Below are positions 1 to 8,556 of a stretch of DNA of 64,000 nucleotides, piece after piece (within the stretch, counting starts at the first letter, position 1; each line of letters starts with the position of its first letter). This stretch comes from Microvirga sp. (GTDB lineage: Bacteria > Pseudomonadota > Alphaproteobacteria > Rhizobiales > Beijerinckiaceae), in contig JAQSWQ010000039.1 in the NCBI GenBank assembly GCA_029266525.1, positions 20,018 to 84,017 on the forward strand. Direction: 5' to 3'. Made by a program: the position numbers and the translations under genes. The notes beneath the pieces were generated by a model. It was not told the DNA's origin and did not search any database. It was given only the letters and a program-made list of their open reading frames with translations.

Positions 1-6
1 CGCGTC

Positions 7-882
7 ATGACCTCGATCGGCTTCATCGGCCTCGGCCTGATGGGAACGGGCTTCACCAAGCGTCTCGCCGCGACCGGCCATCGGGTCGTCGGCTACGACA
101 TCGATCCGGAGAAGCTCGCGGCCGCCAAGGCCTGGGGCGTCGAGGCGGCCGGCTCGCCGGCCGAGGTCATCCGGCAGGCCGGCGTGGTCGCGATCTGCGT
201 CACCACGACCTACGCGGTCGAGGCGGTGGCGACCGGCAACAACGGGCTCGTCTCGGCGGGCAGGCTCGAGGGCAAGACGGTGGTCGACTTCTCCACCACC
301 GAGATCTCCGCCACGCACCGCGTCGCCGAGGCGCTCGGCGCCGCCGGCGCCGCCTTCATCGACGCTCCGGTCTCGGGCGGCCCAGGCGCCGCCGAGAACG
401 GCACGCTTGCCCTCATGGCGGGCGGCGAGGCCGCGGCCGTCGAGCGCGTGCGGGGAGTGCTCGAGACGCTCGGCAAGGTCACCCATATGGGCGCGACCGG
501 CGCTGGGCAGGCAACGAAGCTCGTCAACCAGGCGCTCTGCCTCACGAACTACGTCGTGGTGGCCGAAGGCTTGCGCCTTGCCGAGGCCTACGGAGTCGAT
601 GCCCGCAAGATCCCGGAAGCGCTCGCGCCCGGTCTCGCCAATTCCGCCGTGCTGCAGGTGATCTATCCGCGCATGGTCGAGAAGGACTTCGCACCGCGCG
701 GCTATGCCCGTCAGGTGCTGAAGGACCTCGAGATGCTGCACGAGGCGACGCGCGCCCAGCACCTTGCCCTGCCGATGACCTCGCTGGCGACAACCCTGTT
801 CCGCATGCTGGTGGCGCAGGGGAAGAGCGAGCTCGACGGGGCGGCCGTCGTGACGCTCATCCCCGAGCCGGAGCCCCATTGA
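7..882 (+). CDS. NAD(P)-dependent 3-hydroxyisobutyrate dehydrogenase-family oxidoreductase
   Basis: 291 aa, the usual length for beta-hydroxyacid dehydrogenases. The N-terminus carries a Rossmann dinucleotide motif (GLGLMG, residues 8-13). The family substrate-binding signature DAPVSGG lies at about 119-125, and the catalytic lysine in GQATKLVNQ is about K171. Members oxidise short 3-hydroxy acids (3-hydroxyisobutyrate, tartronate semialdehyde, 2-hydroxy-3-oxopropionate) in the cytoplasm. The sequence does not separate these substrates. Only six bases precede the ATG, so no ribosome-binding site can be judged and a longer start outside the window is possible. The sugar-acid enzymes downstream make a tartronate-semialdehyde or sugar-acid role reasonable, but that is inference. 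Confidence 0.88.
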   Translation: MTSIGFIGLGLMGTGFTKRLAATGHRVVGYDIDPEKLAAAKAWGVEAAGSPAEVIRQAGVVAICVTTTYAVEAVATGNNGLVSAGRLEGKTVVDFSTTEISATHRVAEALGAAGAAFIDAPVSGGPGAAENGTLALMAGGEAAAVERVRGVLETLGKVTHMGATGAGQATKLVNQALCLTNYVVVAEGLRLAEAYGVDARKIPEALAPGLANSAVLQVIYPRMVEKDFAPRGYARQVLKDLEMLHEATRAQHLALPMTSLATTLFRMLVAQGKSELDGAAVVTLIPEPEPH

Positions 883-952
883 ACCGAGGCAGCCGCAACG
901 CCTCAATTCGGCCCAAGCGTGAACAGACTGTGACCTAGAGTCGTTCACGATC

Positions 953-1624
953 ATGTTGAAGCTCGTTTCGATCATCGTCCTTGTTGCTCTCTCGTCGCCG
1001 GCCGGTCCCGCGCGGGCGCAGCAGCCGAGCGCGGCCGGGACCGAAGCTCTGCGGGATTTCGTGACCGCGAAGGCCGGCGAGACCGTGCGCATCTGGACCT
1101 TCTTCGACTGCACGGAGCCGCGCGGCGCTCCAACGGCTCTCGGGACCGCCGCGAATGGGACGATCACGGTGAGGCGGGCCGTCGAGCTCCAATGCGGCAA
1201 CCCCGAACAGCCGGTCGCGCAGGTCTTCTACACGCCCCGCGAGGGCTTCTCCGGCGAGGACGACGCGGCCCTGCGCGGCCCACGCGGCCAGGAGGTGCAG
1301 ATCAAGCTCTGGGTCGGCCAGGCCGTCGAAAGCGCGGGCCCCGCTGCTCCCGCTCGCGCCGCCATATCGCCCGGGGCAGCGGCGGCCGCGGCCGGAGCAG
1401 GCGCGGTCGCCGCCGCGCCGAAGGCGCCACGCCCGCCGAGGATCGCGGAGCGGCCGTCCCGCGGGATCTCGGCGCCGGCCCGGCGCGGCAGAACGGCGGC
1501 CAAGCCGCGCTCCTGCGGGGGGCGCGGTCAACCCGCGATCGTCCGTCTCCTGCGTTGCGAGCTCGGAGGCCGAGTCGCGGGGCGAAAGCGCATGGTGAGG
1601 CGGGAAGCAGACTCGGCCCGATAG
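953..1624 (+). CDS. Exported hypothetical protein with low-complexity basic C-terminus
   Basis: 223 aa. A clear signal peptide (hydrophobic SIIVLVALSS then ARAQ, cleavage near residue 23) is followed by about 100 residues that look like a normal periplasmic beta-rich domain. From about residue 125 the protein becomes Ala/Pro-rich and then Arg-rich with no recognisable fold. No family is recognised. The abrupt change could be a natural low-complexity tail or a frameshift that carries translation into a non-native frame. No strong Shine-Dalgarno sequence precedes the ATG. Confidence 0.5.
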   Translation: MLKLVSIIVLVALSSPAGPARAQQPSAAGTEALRDFVTAKAGETVRIWTFFDCTEPRGAPTALGTAANGTITVRRAVELQCGNPEQPVAQVFYTPREGFSGEDDAALRGPRGQEVQIKLWVGQAVESAGPAAPARAAISPGAAAAAAGAGAVAAAPKAPRPPRIAERPSRGISAPARRGRTAAKPRSCGGRGQPAIVRLLRCELGGRVAGRKRMVRREADSAR

Positions 1625-1772
1625 GTCGAGAGTGCCGGCTTACAGCGCATTCAACAGAGTTCGCGTAATCAGCTCCGCCCGAGCACGCCCGGCTCGGGCA
1701 TGTGCGCCAGCGCACATCGCGGGGGCCTTGCGCGGAGCAGACTGCTTGCTGCCGGCGAGGAGCCGAGCCTCC

Positions 1773-1937
1773 ATGAGGGACGCCGCGATGGCACGCTTTC
1801 GCATCTCCCAATCCGAAACCGAGGCCCAGGAACTCGCCCGCATGGAGCGCCGCTTTCCGGTTGCGGCGCTGCTGATCGCAGCGGTGCTGGCAGGCGAGAT
1901 CGCCGCGACGATCCTGACGCTCGTGGCGCAAGGCTGA
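1773..1937 (+). CDS. Small single-pass membrane protein, hypothetical
   Basis: 54 aa from the ATG at 1773; a second in-frame ATG lies at 1788. A charged N-terminal part is followed by one hydrophobic segment (residues about 30-50, VAALLIAAVLAGEIAATIL). The frame is open further upstream to 1632, but the residues there look unlike real protein, so I chose 1773, with GAGG about 12 nt ahead. No family recognised. It sits among other small membrane or exported genes. It is small enough to be a chance frame, hence the moderate confidence. Confidence 0.4.
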   Translation: MRDAAMARFRISQSETEAQELARMERRFPVAALLIAAVLAGEIAATILTLVAQG

Positions 1938-2016
1938 ACGCATTCGGAACCGCGCCGACTCACGCTCGTTTCTTCGAGGAGCGGCCGCGCGGCCGCCGCG
2001 CATCGGGGATCACATC

Positions 2017-2292
2017 ATGAAGCGCCGTTTCTCGCCCGTCGGGTTCGCCGTCTTCGCCGCCTCGATCGGCCTTGCCGGCGTCGCCCTCGCCCAGAGCTTC
2101 CCGACCCATTTCGCCCAGCGCTGTGCGCCGGACCAGCTTCGCGTCGGCCCCGCACCGCAGGATTCCTGCCAGCCGCAATTCGCGCTGTTCGGCCTGACCG
2201 GGCCGACGGTTGTGGGTAGCCGCGCGGTCGACGTCGAGACGACCGGATCGGTCGAGGCCGATCACACTGGCCGCCGCCCGAAGGAGAAGTAG
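2017..2292 (+). CDS. Small exported hypothetical protein
   Basis: 91 aa. It has an N-terminal KRR, a hydrophobic stretch, and a signal-peptidase site at about ALAQ (residues 23-26). The mature part is about 65 residues with two cysteines (QRCAPDQ and DSCQPQ) that could form a disulfide in the periplasm. No domain recognised. A strong intrinsic-type terminator hairpin lies 33 nt after the stop, which supports a genuine transcription unit ending here. Confidence 0.6.
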   Translation: MKRRFSPVGFAVFAASIGLAGVALAQSFPTHFAQRCAPDQLRVGPAPQDSCQPQFALFGLTGPTVVGSRAVDVETTGSVEADHTGRRPKEK

Positions 2293-2323
2293 CGGGCCCA
2301 CTTCGCGGTCTGCGATTCCGCGG

Positions 2324-2348
2324 GAGCCGCCCTTCGGGGCGGCTTTTC
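2324..2348 (+). terminator. Rho-independent terminator after the small exported gene
   Basis: A 7-bp perfect GC stem (gccgccc at 2326-2332, gggcggc at 2337-2343) closes a TTCG tetraloop and is followed directly by four T residues. One more A-T pair extends the stem. Position and shape fit an intrinsic terminator for the gene ending at 2292. Confidence 0.75.
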
Positions 2349-2439
2349 CATCCTGAAGGGGCGGGCCGCGACATGGTTCGGCCACCCGGCCGCGCTACAC
2401 CGAGCCCATGCCGAATCAGAAGAAGCCCAGAGGACCGCG

Positions 2440-2664
2440 ATGCATGCGTACAATCTTTTCCGCCGCAAGGACGGTCACGACGTCTTCTGCGCCGTTCCGG
2501 AGGATTGCGTCGTTCCGGCGTTCCTCGACGCCTCCGCCTGGGAATTCAGCGGCAAGATCGAAGGGCTTGGTTCGTCGCCGATCGGCTTCGACAGCCGCGT
2601 CGCCCCGACTGCCGTCCGCTTCAACGGATGCTACTTCTTTGCGCCGCTCGGGGCACCGCGCTAG
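2440..2664 (+). CDS. Small soluble hypothetical protein
   Basis: 74 aa. The start is supported by AGAGGA five bases upstream of the ATG. There is no signal peptide or membrane segment. The sequence has a normal mix of aromatic and charged residues (FRRKDGHDVFCAVPED at the N-terminus) and looks like a real cytoplasmic protein. No family is recognised. It converges on the lipoprotein gene on the opposite strand, and the last four bases of the two genes overlap. Confidence 0.55.
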   Translation: MHAYNLFRRKDGHDVFCAVPEDCVVPAFLDASAWEFSGKIEGLGSSPIGFDSRVAPTAVRFNGCYFFAPLGAPR

Positions 2665-3035
2665 CCCCGGGGGCTCTCGCAGGCGTAGACGTATTCCCAG
2701 TGGATCGCGGTGAGCTTTCGCTCCTCGACGACCTTGCAATGCGGGCGCTGCGTCTTCTCCAGGTGAATCTGCACGGCGCGTCGCGTCCGCGGTCCGAGAT
2801 GCCGATCCTCGGCGCAGAACGCGTCCGCGAGCTCGCCGCCGACGTTGGTGCGGACCAGTGCCGTCCGGTATTTCGCGTTCTCGTAGACTTCGTAGCTGGT
2901 ATTGCAGCCGACGGTCACGATCGTCGGCCCGACCGGCGTGGTGTAGGTCGCGCCGATATAGTCGATGCCGCAGCCGGCGAGCGAAGCCGCCGCGACCGCT
3001 AGACCCAAGGCCGAAACCGAACGCGCGCCCATCAT
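2661..3035 (-). CDS. Putative lipoprotein, hypothetical
   Basis: 124 aa. The N-terminus is a lipoprotein signal with a lipobox (SLAGC, Cys about residue 22), predicting lipid attachment and membrane anchoring on the periplasmic side. The mature part has several more cysteines (VGCNTSYE, DAFCAED, RPHCKVV, YACESP), so disulfides are likely. No known family is recognised. It is convergent with the 74-aa gene and divergent from the tetR-RND operon. Confidence 0.65.
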   Translation of the reverse strand: MMGARSVSALGLAVAAASLAGCGIDYIGATYTTPVGPTIVTVGCNTSYEVYENAKYRTALVRTNVGGELADAFCAEDRHLGPRTRRAVQIHLEKTQRPHCKVVEERKLTAIHWEYVYACESPRG

Positions 3036-3184
3036 TTTCCGCCCGCTGCGCCGAAGCTCGGCCGACAGTGGCGAGCGCGGGGCAGCCGGTCAACAGCACC
3101 GCGAGGGCCGGTGTGCGCCTGTGCTCCTGAGGACACATCGCGGTCGGTGATGGGACCCATGACGAAGTTTCAACATGGCGAAGC

Positions 3185-3237
3185 TTGACCGACCGGCTCT
3201 TCGTCGTCATATGAGAATGAACATTCATTCTCATATG
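3185..3237 (+). promoter_or_regulatory. 30-bp palindromic operator, with possible promoter, ahead of tetR-RND operon
   Basis: Two perfect 14-bp arms (catatgagaatgaa at 3208-3221 and its reverse complement at 3224-3237) flank a 2-nt centre (CA). The palindrome ends 10 nt before the preferred GTG start of the TetR gene. A TTGACC element at 3185-3190 could be a -35 box, which would place the palindrome over the -10 region. That arrangement is typical of TetR-family autoregulation of efflux operons. The palindrome is seen directly; operator function and promoter boxes are inferred. Confidence 0.75.
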
Positions 3238-3247
3238 CGAGGTGGCT

Positions 3248-3907
3248 GTGACCGCCCTCCGCCCAGACCGCCTCCTCGAGGACGATAGCCAGCCCGATCG
3301 CCGCGCACGGATTCTCGACGCGGCGGAGCACTGCTTCGTCCGCTCGGGCTTCCACCGCACCACCATGCAGGACATCGCTGCAGAGGCGAAGATGAGCCCG
3401 GGCAACCTCTACCGCTACTTCCCCTCGAAGGACGCCATGGCCGCAGGGCTCGCGGAGCGCGACCGGGCCCAGGTCGCGAACGACTTCAACGGGCTCGCCG
3501 GCAGCGAGAACTTCCTTGAGAGCTTCGCGGCGCTCGGCCGCAAGCATTTCCAGGAGAAGCCGCGCGAGAAGGCGATCCTCTGCCTGGAGATCTGGGCCGA
3601 AGCCACCCGCAACCCGACCTTCGCGGCCGTCACGCACGAGTTCGAGCGCGACGTGATCGCGCGCATGGAAGCCCTCTTCCGCCAGGCGCAGGAGAAGGGG
3701 CTCGTTGCGGCCGAGGTCGACGTGCGCTCGCTCGCGGTGCTGATCTCGACGCTCGCCGACGGGCTTTTCGTGCGCCGCGCCATCCTCCCGAACTTCGCTC
3801 CCAAGCGCGAGATCGCCACCGTGATGGCGGTCGTCGAGGCGGCCTTCGCGGGCCGCATCCATCTGCCTGCCGCCGATCCCGACGGCGGGAGCAGCAAGAG
3901 CCACTGA
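3248..3907 (+). CDS. TetR/AcrR-family transcriptional repressor of the adjacent RND efflux operon
   Basis: 219 aa. The N-terminal helix-turn-helix domain is typical of TetR proteins (RILDAAEHCFVRSGFHRTT, then DIAAEAKMSPGNLYRYFPSK). The rest is an all-helical ligand-binding and dimerisation domain. I prefer the GTG at 3248 because GAGG sits five bases upstream; an in-frame GTG at 3242 is the alternative. It is the first gene of an operon with the adaptor and RND pump; the next ATG is one base after its stop. The 30-bp palindrome just upstream is the probable operator. The likely role is to repress its own operon until an inducer binds. Confidence 0.9.
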   Translation: MTALRPDRLLEDDSQPDRRARILDAAEHCFVRSGFHRTTMQDIAAEAKMSPGNLYRYFPSKDAMAAGLAERDRAQVANDFNGLAGSENFLESFAALGRKHFQEKPREKAILCLEIWAEATRNPTFAAVTHEFERDVIARMEALFRQAQEKGLVAAEVDVRSLAVLISTLADGLFVRRAILPNFAPKREIATVMAVVEAAFAGRIHLPAADPDGGSSKSH

Positions 3908-3908
3908 C

Positions 3909-5105
3909 ATGTCCTCGTTGCGACCGGCGCTCGGGGCCGCCCTTTTTCTGGCTCTCGCTCCCCCCCTAGCGGCCGCGCCGGCGCGGGCGCAGCCGCAATC
4001 GGCCCCCGCGGTGACGGTGCTGCGCGCGGTCGAGCGCGAGCTCGCCGAGAAGGCGATCGTCACCGGCACGCTCGTGCCGCGCGAGGAAATCCTGGTCGCG
4101 CCCGAGGTCGAGGGTTACCGCATCGCCGAGGTGCTGGTCGAGGAAGGCGATACGGTGACGCAGGGCGAGGTCCTGGCCAAGCTGGCCCGCGACGTCATCG
4201 AGACGCAGCTCGTTCAGAATGCTGCCAGCCGTGCCCGCGCCGAGGCCGGCATCGCGCAGGCGAGGAGCAACATCGTCCAGTCCGAAGCCGCCCACACCGA
4301 GGCGCAGCAGGCGCTCGAGCGCGCCCGCACCCTGATGAGGAGCGGGAACACCACCGACGTCGTGCTCGAGCAGCGGGTGTCGGTGGCCCGCGCCGCCGAA
4401 GGCCGCCTCTCGGCAGCCCGCGATGGGCTGCGCATGGCCGAAGCCGAGCGTGCCTCCGTGCTGGCGCAGCAGCGCGAGATCGAGTGGCGCCTGTCGCGCA
4501 CCGAAATCCGCGCGCCCGCGGGCGGAATCGTGAGCCGCAAGAGCGCGCGGATCGGTGCGGCCGCGAGCGCGGCGGGCGAGCCGCTCTTCCGCATCATCGC
4601 CAATGGCGAGATCGAGCTCGAAGGCGAGATCACGGAGACCCAGCTGCCGCGCCTGCGCGAGGGCGCCGAGGCCAGCGTCACGGTCGATGGCGAGCGCTTC
4701 ATCAAGGGGCGTGTGCGCAACATCTTCCCCGAGGTCGACCGCAGCTCGCGGCTTGGCAAGGTACGCATCTCGCTCGACAAGGATCCGGCGTTGCGCATCG
4801 GCTCCTTCGCGCGAGGCACCGTCGAGGTGGCGCGGCGCACCGGCGTCGCGGTGCCGGCCGCGTCCGTCCTCTACGGCAGGGACGGCGCGACGGTGCTCGC
4901 GGTGGTCGGCGACAAGGTCGAGGCCCGCAAGGTCAGGACCGGGCTTACCGCCGAGGCCTTCGTCGAGATCGCCCACGGGCTGAAGGCCGGCGAGGCCGTG
5001 GTCGCCCGCGCCGGCAGCTTCCTGCGCGACGGCGACGTGATCCGCGCCGTCGAGACGCCGGGGTCCGGCCGGGCCCGCACCGCGCGGACCGGGGAGACGC
5101 GCTGA
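3909..5105 (+). CDS. RND efflux periplasmic adaptor subunit (membrane fusion protein)
   Basis: 398 aa. It has an N-terminal signal peptide (cleavage near APARAQ, about residue 26) and a lipoyl/biotinyl-like half (VAPEVEGYRIAEVLVEEGD). A long alpha-helical hairpin rich in Ala/Glu/Arg follows (about 95-195), then a second lipoyl half (RAPAGGIVSRK) and beta-barrel and membrane-proximal domains. It would link the inner-membrane pump to an outer-membrane channel. It is the second gene of the operon, and its TGA overlaps the ATG of the pump by one base (TGATG), indicating translational coupling. No TolC-like gene follows, so the channel must be encoded elsewhere. Confidence 0.92.
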   Translation: MSSLRPALGAALFLALAPPLAAAPARAQPQSAPAVTVLRAVERELAEKAIVTGTLVPREEILVAPEVEGYRIAEVLVEEGDTVTQGEVLAKLARDVIETQLVQNAASRARAEAGIAQARSNIVQSEAAHTEAQQALERARTLMRSGNTTDVVLEQRVSVARAAEGRLSAARDGLRMAEAERASVLAQQREIEWRLSRTEIRAPAGGIVSRKSARIGAAASAAGEPLFRIIANGEIELEGEITETQLPRLREGAEASVTVDGERFIKGRVRNIFPEVDRSSRLGKVRISLDKDPALRIGSFARGTVEVARRTGVAVPAASVLYGRDGATVLAVVGDKVEARKVRTGLTAEAFVEIAHGLKAGEAVVARAGSFLRDGDVIRAVETPGSGRARTARTGETR

Positions 5106-8100
5106 TGCGCCTCAACATCTCCGCCTGGGCGATCCGCAAACCGATCCCCTCGATCGTCCTGTTCATCGTGCTCCTGATCCTGGGGGTGTTCAGCTTCCGG
5201 CAGCTCCCGATCACGCGCTTCCCGAACATCGACATCCCGATCGTCGCGGTGACCGTGACGCAGGCCGGCGCCGCACCCTCCGAGCTGCAGAACCAGGTCA
5301 CAAAGCGCGTCGAGGACACCGTCTCCGGGATCAACGGCGTCAAGCACATCATCTCGACGATCTCCGAGGGGCTCTCGACCACCACGATCGAGTTCCGGCT
5401 CGAGACCAACCAGGACCGCGCCGTCAACGACGTGAAGGATGCGATCGCCAAGATCCGGCAGGACCTTCCGCGGACCATCGACGAGCCGATCGTGCAGCGC
5501 ATCGAGATCGCCGGCCTGCCGATCGTGACCTATGCGGCCGCGAACCCTGCCATGACGCCGGAGGAGCTGTCCTGGTTCGTGGACGACGTCGTGGCGCGCC
5601 AGCTCCAGAGCGTGCGCGGGGTGGGCGGCGTCGACCGGGTCGGCGGCGTCGACCGCGAGATCCGGGTGACGCTCAAGCCCGACCGCCTGCTGGCGCTTGG
5701 CGTCACGGCCGCCGAGGTGAACCGGCAGCTGCGCGCGACGAGCGTCGACCTTGCCGGCGGCCGGGGCGAGGTCGGCGGGCAGGAGCAGTCGATCCGCACG
5801 CTTGCCGGCGCCTCGACGCTGGAGACGCTTGCCGCGACGAACATCATGCTTCCCGGCGGCCGGCGCGTGCGGCTCGACGAGATCGCGACGCTCGCCGACG
5901 CCTCGGCCGAGCCGCGCACCTTCGCGCGCCTCAACGGCGAGCCCGTGGTCGGCTTTGCGGTCTCGCGCGCCAAGGGCTCGAGCGATGCGGCGGTCGGCGA
6001 GGCCGTCGAAAGGAAGATCGCGGAACTTGGCAAGGCGCACCCGAACATGCGCTTCGAGATCATCGACAGCACGGTGCCCTACACGGTCGGCAACTACGAA
6101 TCGGCGATGCACGGCCTGATCGAGGGCGCGCTCCTTGCCGTGCTGGTGGTCTTCCTCTTCCTCAAGGACTGGCGCGCGACGCTGATCTCGGCGATCGCGA
6201 TCCCGCTGTCGGTGCTGCCGACCTTCTGGGCGATGGATGCGCTCGGCTTCTCGCTCAACCTGGTGAGCCTCCTCGCCATCACGCTCGTGACCGGCATCCT
6301 CGTCGACGACGCTATCGTCGAGATCGAGAACATCGTCCGCCACATCAAGATGGGGAAGTCGCCCTACCGGGCCTCGCTGGAGGCGGCCGACGAGATCGGG
6401 CTTGCCGTCATCGCCATCACCTTCACGATCGTTGCGGTGTTCGCGCCGGTGAGCTTCATGGGCGGCATCGCCGGCCAGTACTTCAAGCAATTCGGCATCA
6501 CGGTCGGCGCGGCGGTGCTGTTCTCCCTCCTCGTCGCGCGGCTGATCACGCCGATGCTCGCCGCCTACTTCATGCGCGACCACCACCATGACGAGCCGAA
6601 GGACGGCTTCATCATGCGCGCCTACACGCGGCTGGTCGGCTGGTCGGTGCGCCACAAATACGTCACCTTCCTCCTCGGAATCGCGTTCTTCGCGGGCTCG
6701 ATCTATTCGACGAACCTCCTGCCGTCGGGCTTCCTGCCGGGGGCGGACGAAGGCCGATCCTTGTTCGTTGCCGAGCTGCCGCCCGGCTCGCGCCTCGACG
6801 ACACGAAAGCCGTGACCGACGGCTTGGCCGCGCGCCTACGCGAGATGCCGGAAGTGCGCTCCGTCTTCGTGAACGGCGGTGTCCAGCTCCCCGGCAAGAA
6901 GGAGGTGCGGCTTGCGACCTTCACCGTCGCCTACATCCCGAAGTCGGACCGCGAGCTGCGGCAGCGGCAATTGGAGGAGCGGATCACCGCGATGTTCCGC
7001 GACGTGCCGGACATCCGCTTCGTCACGCTGAACCAGAACGGGTTGCGCGCGCTCCAGCTTATCGTGGCCGGCCCCGACCAGGACGTCGTTATCGAGACCG
7101 CGGCGAAGCTCCAGCGTGAGATGGCGACGATTGCCCATCTCTCGAACCCGCTCTCGACCGCGCCTCTCAACCGGCCCGAGATCCGCATCCGCCCGAAGCA
7201 GGCGGTGGCGGCCGAGCTCGGGGTCTCGACCGACGTGATCGCCGAAACCGTGCGGGTCGGCACCATCGGCGACATCGGCGCCAATCTCGCGAAGTTTGAT
7301 GCCGGCGACCGGCAGGTGCCGATCCGCGTGCAGCTGCCGGAGAGCGTGCGCGGCGACCGGGGCCTCCTCGAGACGCTCAAGGTGCCGGCGAAGAACGGCG
7401 TCGCGGTGCCGCTGTCCGCGGTTGCCGATGTCGAGCTCGGCCAGGGCCCGACCTCGATCGATCGCTACGACCGCGCGCTGCGCGTCGCGCTCGAAGCCGA
7501 CCTCAACGGCACCGATGCGCTCGGCGAAGTCGTGGCGCAGGTCTATGCGCTGCCGACCGCCAAGAACCTGCCGCCCGGCGTCGCGATCAAGCAGACCGGC
7601 GACGCCGAGGTCATGGCGGAGGTGTTCGAGAGCTTCGGCAAGGCGATGGGCGCGGGCGTCATGATGGTGCTCGGCGTGCTGATCCTGCTGTTTGCGAACT
7701 TCCTGCAGCCCTTCACCATCCTCCTTTCGCTGCCGCTCTCGATCGGCGGCGCGATCCTCGCGCTCGTCATCACCCAGAAGGCGATCAGCCTGCCCGTCGT
7801 GATCGGCTTCCTGATGCTGATGGGCATCGTGACCAAGAACGCGATCCTGCTCGTCGACTTCGCGGTCGAGGAGATCGCGAAGGGCGTCGACCGCACCACC
7901 GCGATCGTCGACGCCGGCCGCAAGCGCGCGCGCCCGATCGTGATGACCACGATCGCCATGGCCGCCGGCATGGTGCCGAGCGCCATGGCCTTCGGCGCGG
8001 GCGGCGAGTTCCGCTCGCCGATGGCGATCGCGGTGATCGGCGGCCTCTTGGTCTCGACGATGCTGTCGCTCGTCTTCGTGCCGGCCTTCTTCGTCCTGAT

Positions 8101-8254
8101 GGACGACCTGTCGCGGCTGTTTTCGCGGATGTTCGGCCGCTTCGTCGGGCCCGCGGACGAACCCGACGCGGAGGTGGCCGCGGCTCCGGGCGTTCGCCTC
8201 GGCAACCACGTCGTGCCCTACCCGGCGCGACCGACCAAGATCGCGGCCGAGTAG
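5105..8254 (+). CDS. RND multidrug efflux permease (HAE-1/AcrB type)
   Basis: 1049 aa, normal for the family. It starts MRLNISAWAIRKPIPS with the usual first membrane helix and a large periplasmic loop. The proton-relay residues are present: an Asp pair in TM4 (D401-D402, ILVDDAIVEIE) and a lysine in TM10 (K911, VTKNAILLVDF). Twelve membrane segments in two repeats are visible. It exports hydrophobic drugs or other toxic compounds using proton motive force. The frame is open far upstream, but the start is set by the TGATG overlap with the adaptor gene. A hairpin follows the stop and is shared with the convergent pilin gene. Confidence 0.94.
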   Translation: MRLNISAWAIRKPIPSIVLFIVLLILGVFSFRQLPITRFPNIDIPIVAVTVTQAGAAPSELQNQVTKRVEDTVSGINGVKHIISTISEGLSTTTIEFRLETNQDRAVNDVKDAIAKIRQDLPRTIDEPIVQRIEIAGLPIVTYAAANPAMTPEELSWFVDDVVARQLQSVRGVGGVDRVGGVDREIRVTLKPDRLLALGVTAAEVNRQLRATSVDLAGGRGEVGGQEQSIRTLAGASTLETLAATNIMLPGGRRVRLDEIATLADASAEPRTFARLNGEPVVGFAVSRAKGSSDAAVGEAVERKIAELGKAHPNMRFEIIDSTVPYTVGNYESAMHGLIEGALLAVLVVFLFLKDWRATLISAIAIPLSVLPTFWAMDALGFSLNLVSLLAITLVTGILVDDAIVEIENIVRHIKMGKSPYRASLEAADEIGLAVIAITFTIVAVFAPVSFMGGIAGQYFKQFGITVGAAVLFSLLVARLITPMLAAYFMRDHHHDEPKDGFIMRAYTRLVGWSVRHKYVTFLLGIAFFAGSIYSTNLLPSGFLPGADEGRSLFVAELPPGSRLDDTKAVTDGLAARLREMPEVRSVFVNGGVQLPGKKEVRLATFTVAYIPKSDRELRQRQLEERITAMFRDVPDIRFVTLNQNGLRALQLIVAGPDQDVVIETAAKLQREMATIAHLSNPLSTAPLNRPEIRIRPKQAVAAELGVSTDVIAETVRVGTIGDIGANLAKFDAGDRQVPIRVQLPESVRGDRGLLETLKVPAKNGVAVPLSAVADVELGQGPTSIDRYDRALRVALEADLNGTDALGEVVAQVYALPTAKNLPPGVAIKQTGDAEVMAEVFESFGKAMGAGVMMVLGVLILLFANFLQPFTILLSLPLSIGGAILALVITQKAISLPVVIGFLMLMGIVTKNAILLVDFAVEEIAKGVDRTTAIVDAGRKRARPIVMTTIAMAAGMVPSAMAFGAGGEFRSPMAIAVIGGLLVSTMLSLVFVPAFFVLMDDLSRLFSRMFGRFVGPADEPDAEVAAAPGVRLGNHVVPYPARPTKIAAE

Positions 8255-8257
8255 CCA

Positions 8258-8293
8258 AAGGGCGCAGGCTCGCGCGAGCGAGACCCGCGCCTT
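8258..8293. terminator. Bidirectional terminator-like hairpin between RND pump and pilin genes
   Basis: An imperfect GC-rich hairpin. The outer stem is ggcgc (8261-8265) with gcgcc (8287-8291); the inner stem is ctcgc (8269-8273) with gcgag (8278-8282) around a GCGA loop; flanking AA and TT also pair. It lies between two convergent genes and overlaps the pilin stop codon, so it could end transcription from both sides. There is no long T-tract, hence moderate confidence. Confidence 0.5.
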
Positions 8294-8465
8294 ACTGCAC
8301 GCTCGAAAGGGTGGTCGAAACCTTCTCGAACTTCTTGTTGAGCTCGGTGCCGAGCGTCGTCATCGCGGCGATCGCAGCAACCGCGATGAGCGCGGCGATC
8401 AAGCCGTACTCGATGGCGGTGGCGCCGGACTGGTCCTGAACGAAGCGCTGAAACAGGGACTTCAT
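8292..8465 (-). CDS. Flp/Fap-type pilin (type IVb pilin subunit)
   Basis: 57 aa, starting MKSLFQRFVQDQSG and continuing with the Flp signature GATAIEYGLIAALIAVAAI. The CpaA/TadV-type prepilin peptidase should cut after G14, leaving Glu and Tyr at mature positions 5 and 6, followed by the hydrophobic assembly helix. Length and motif match Flp pilins of Tad (tight adherence) systems. A strong Shine-Dalgarno (GAGGAGG, seven bases before the ATG) confirms the start. No tad/cpa assembly genes are present in the window, so this is a solitary pilin copy. Two TTAACC elements lie upstream and may bind CtrA. Confidence 0.9.
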   Translation of the reverse strand: MKSLFQRFVQDQSGATAIEYGLIAALIAVAAIAAMTTLGTELNKKFEKVSTTLSSVQ

Positions 8466-8556
8466 GGGTCAACCTCCTCGGTGGTCGTCCGATGCCGGCC
8501 TTCTGAGGTCGACCGGAACCGGGCCGGACCTTACGCAGGGAAGCTTCCGGCATTGC

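Noticed and set aside
4871..6655. 594-codon open frame on the minus strand inside the RND pump
   Set aside because: It is antisense to a well-supported gene and has the Asp/Arg/His-rich composition that GC-rich antisense frames produce. No family features.
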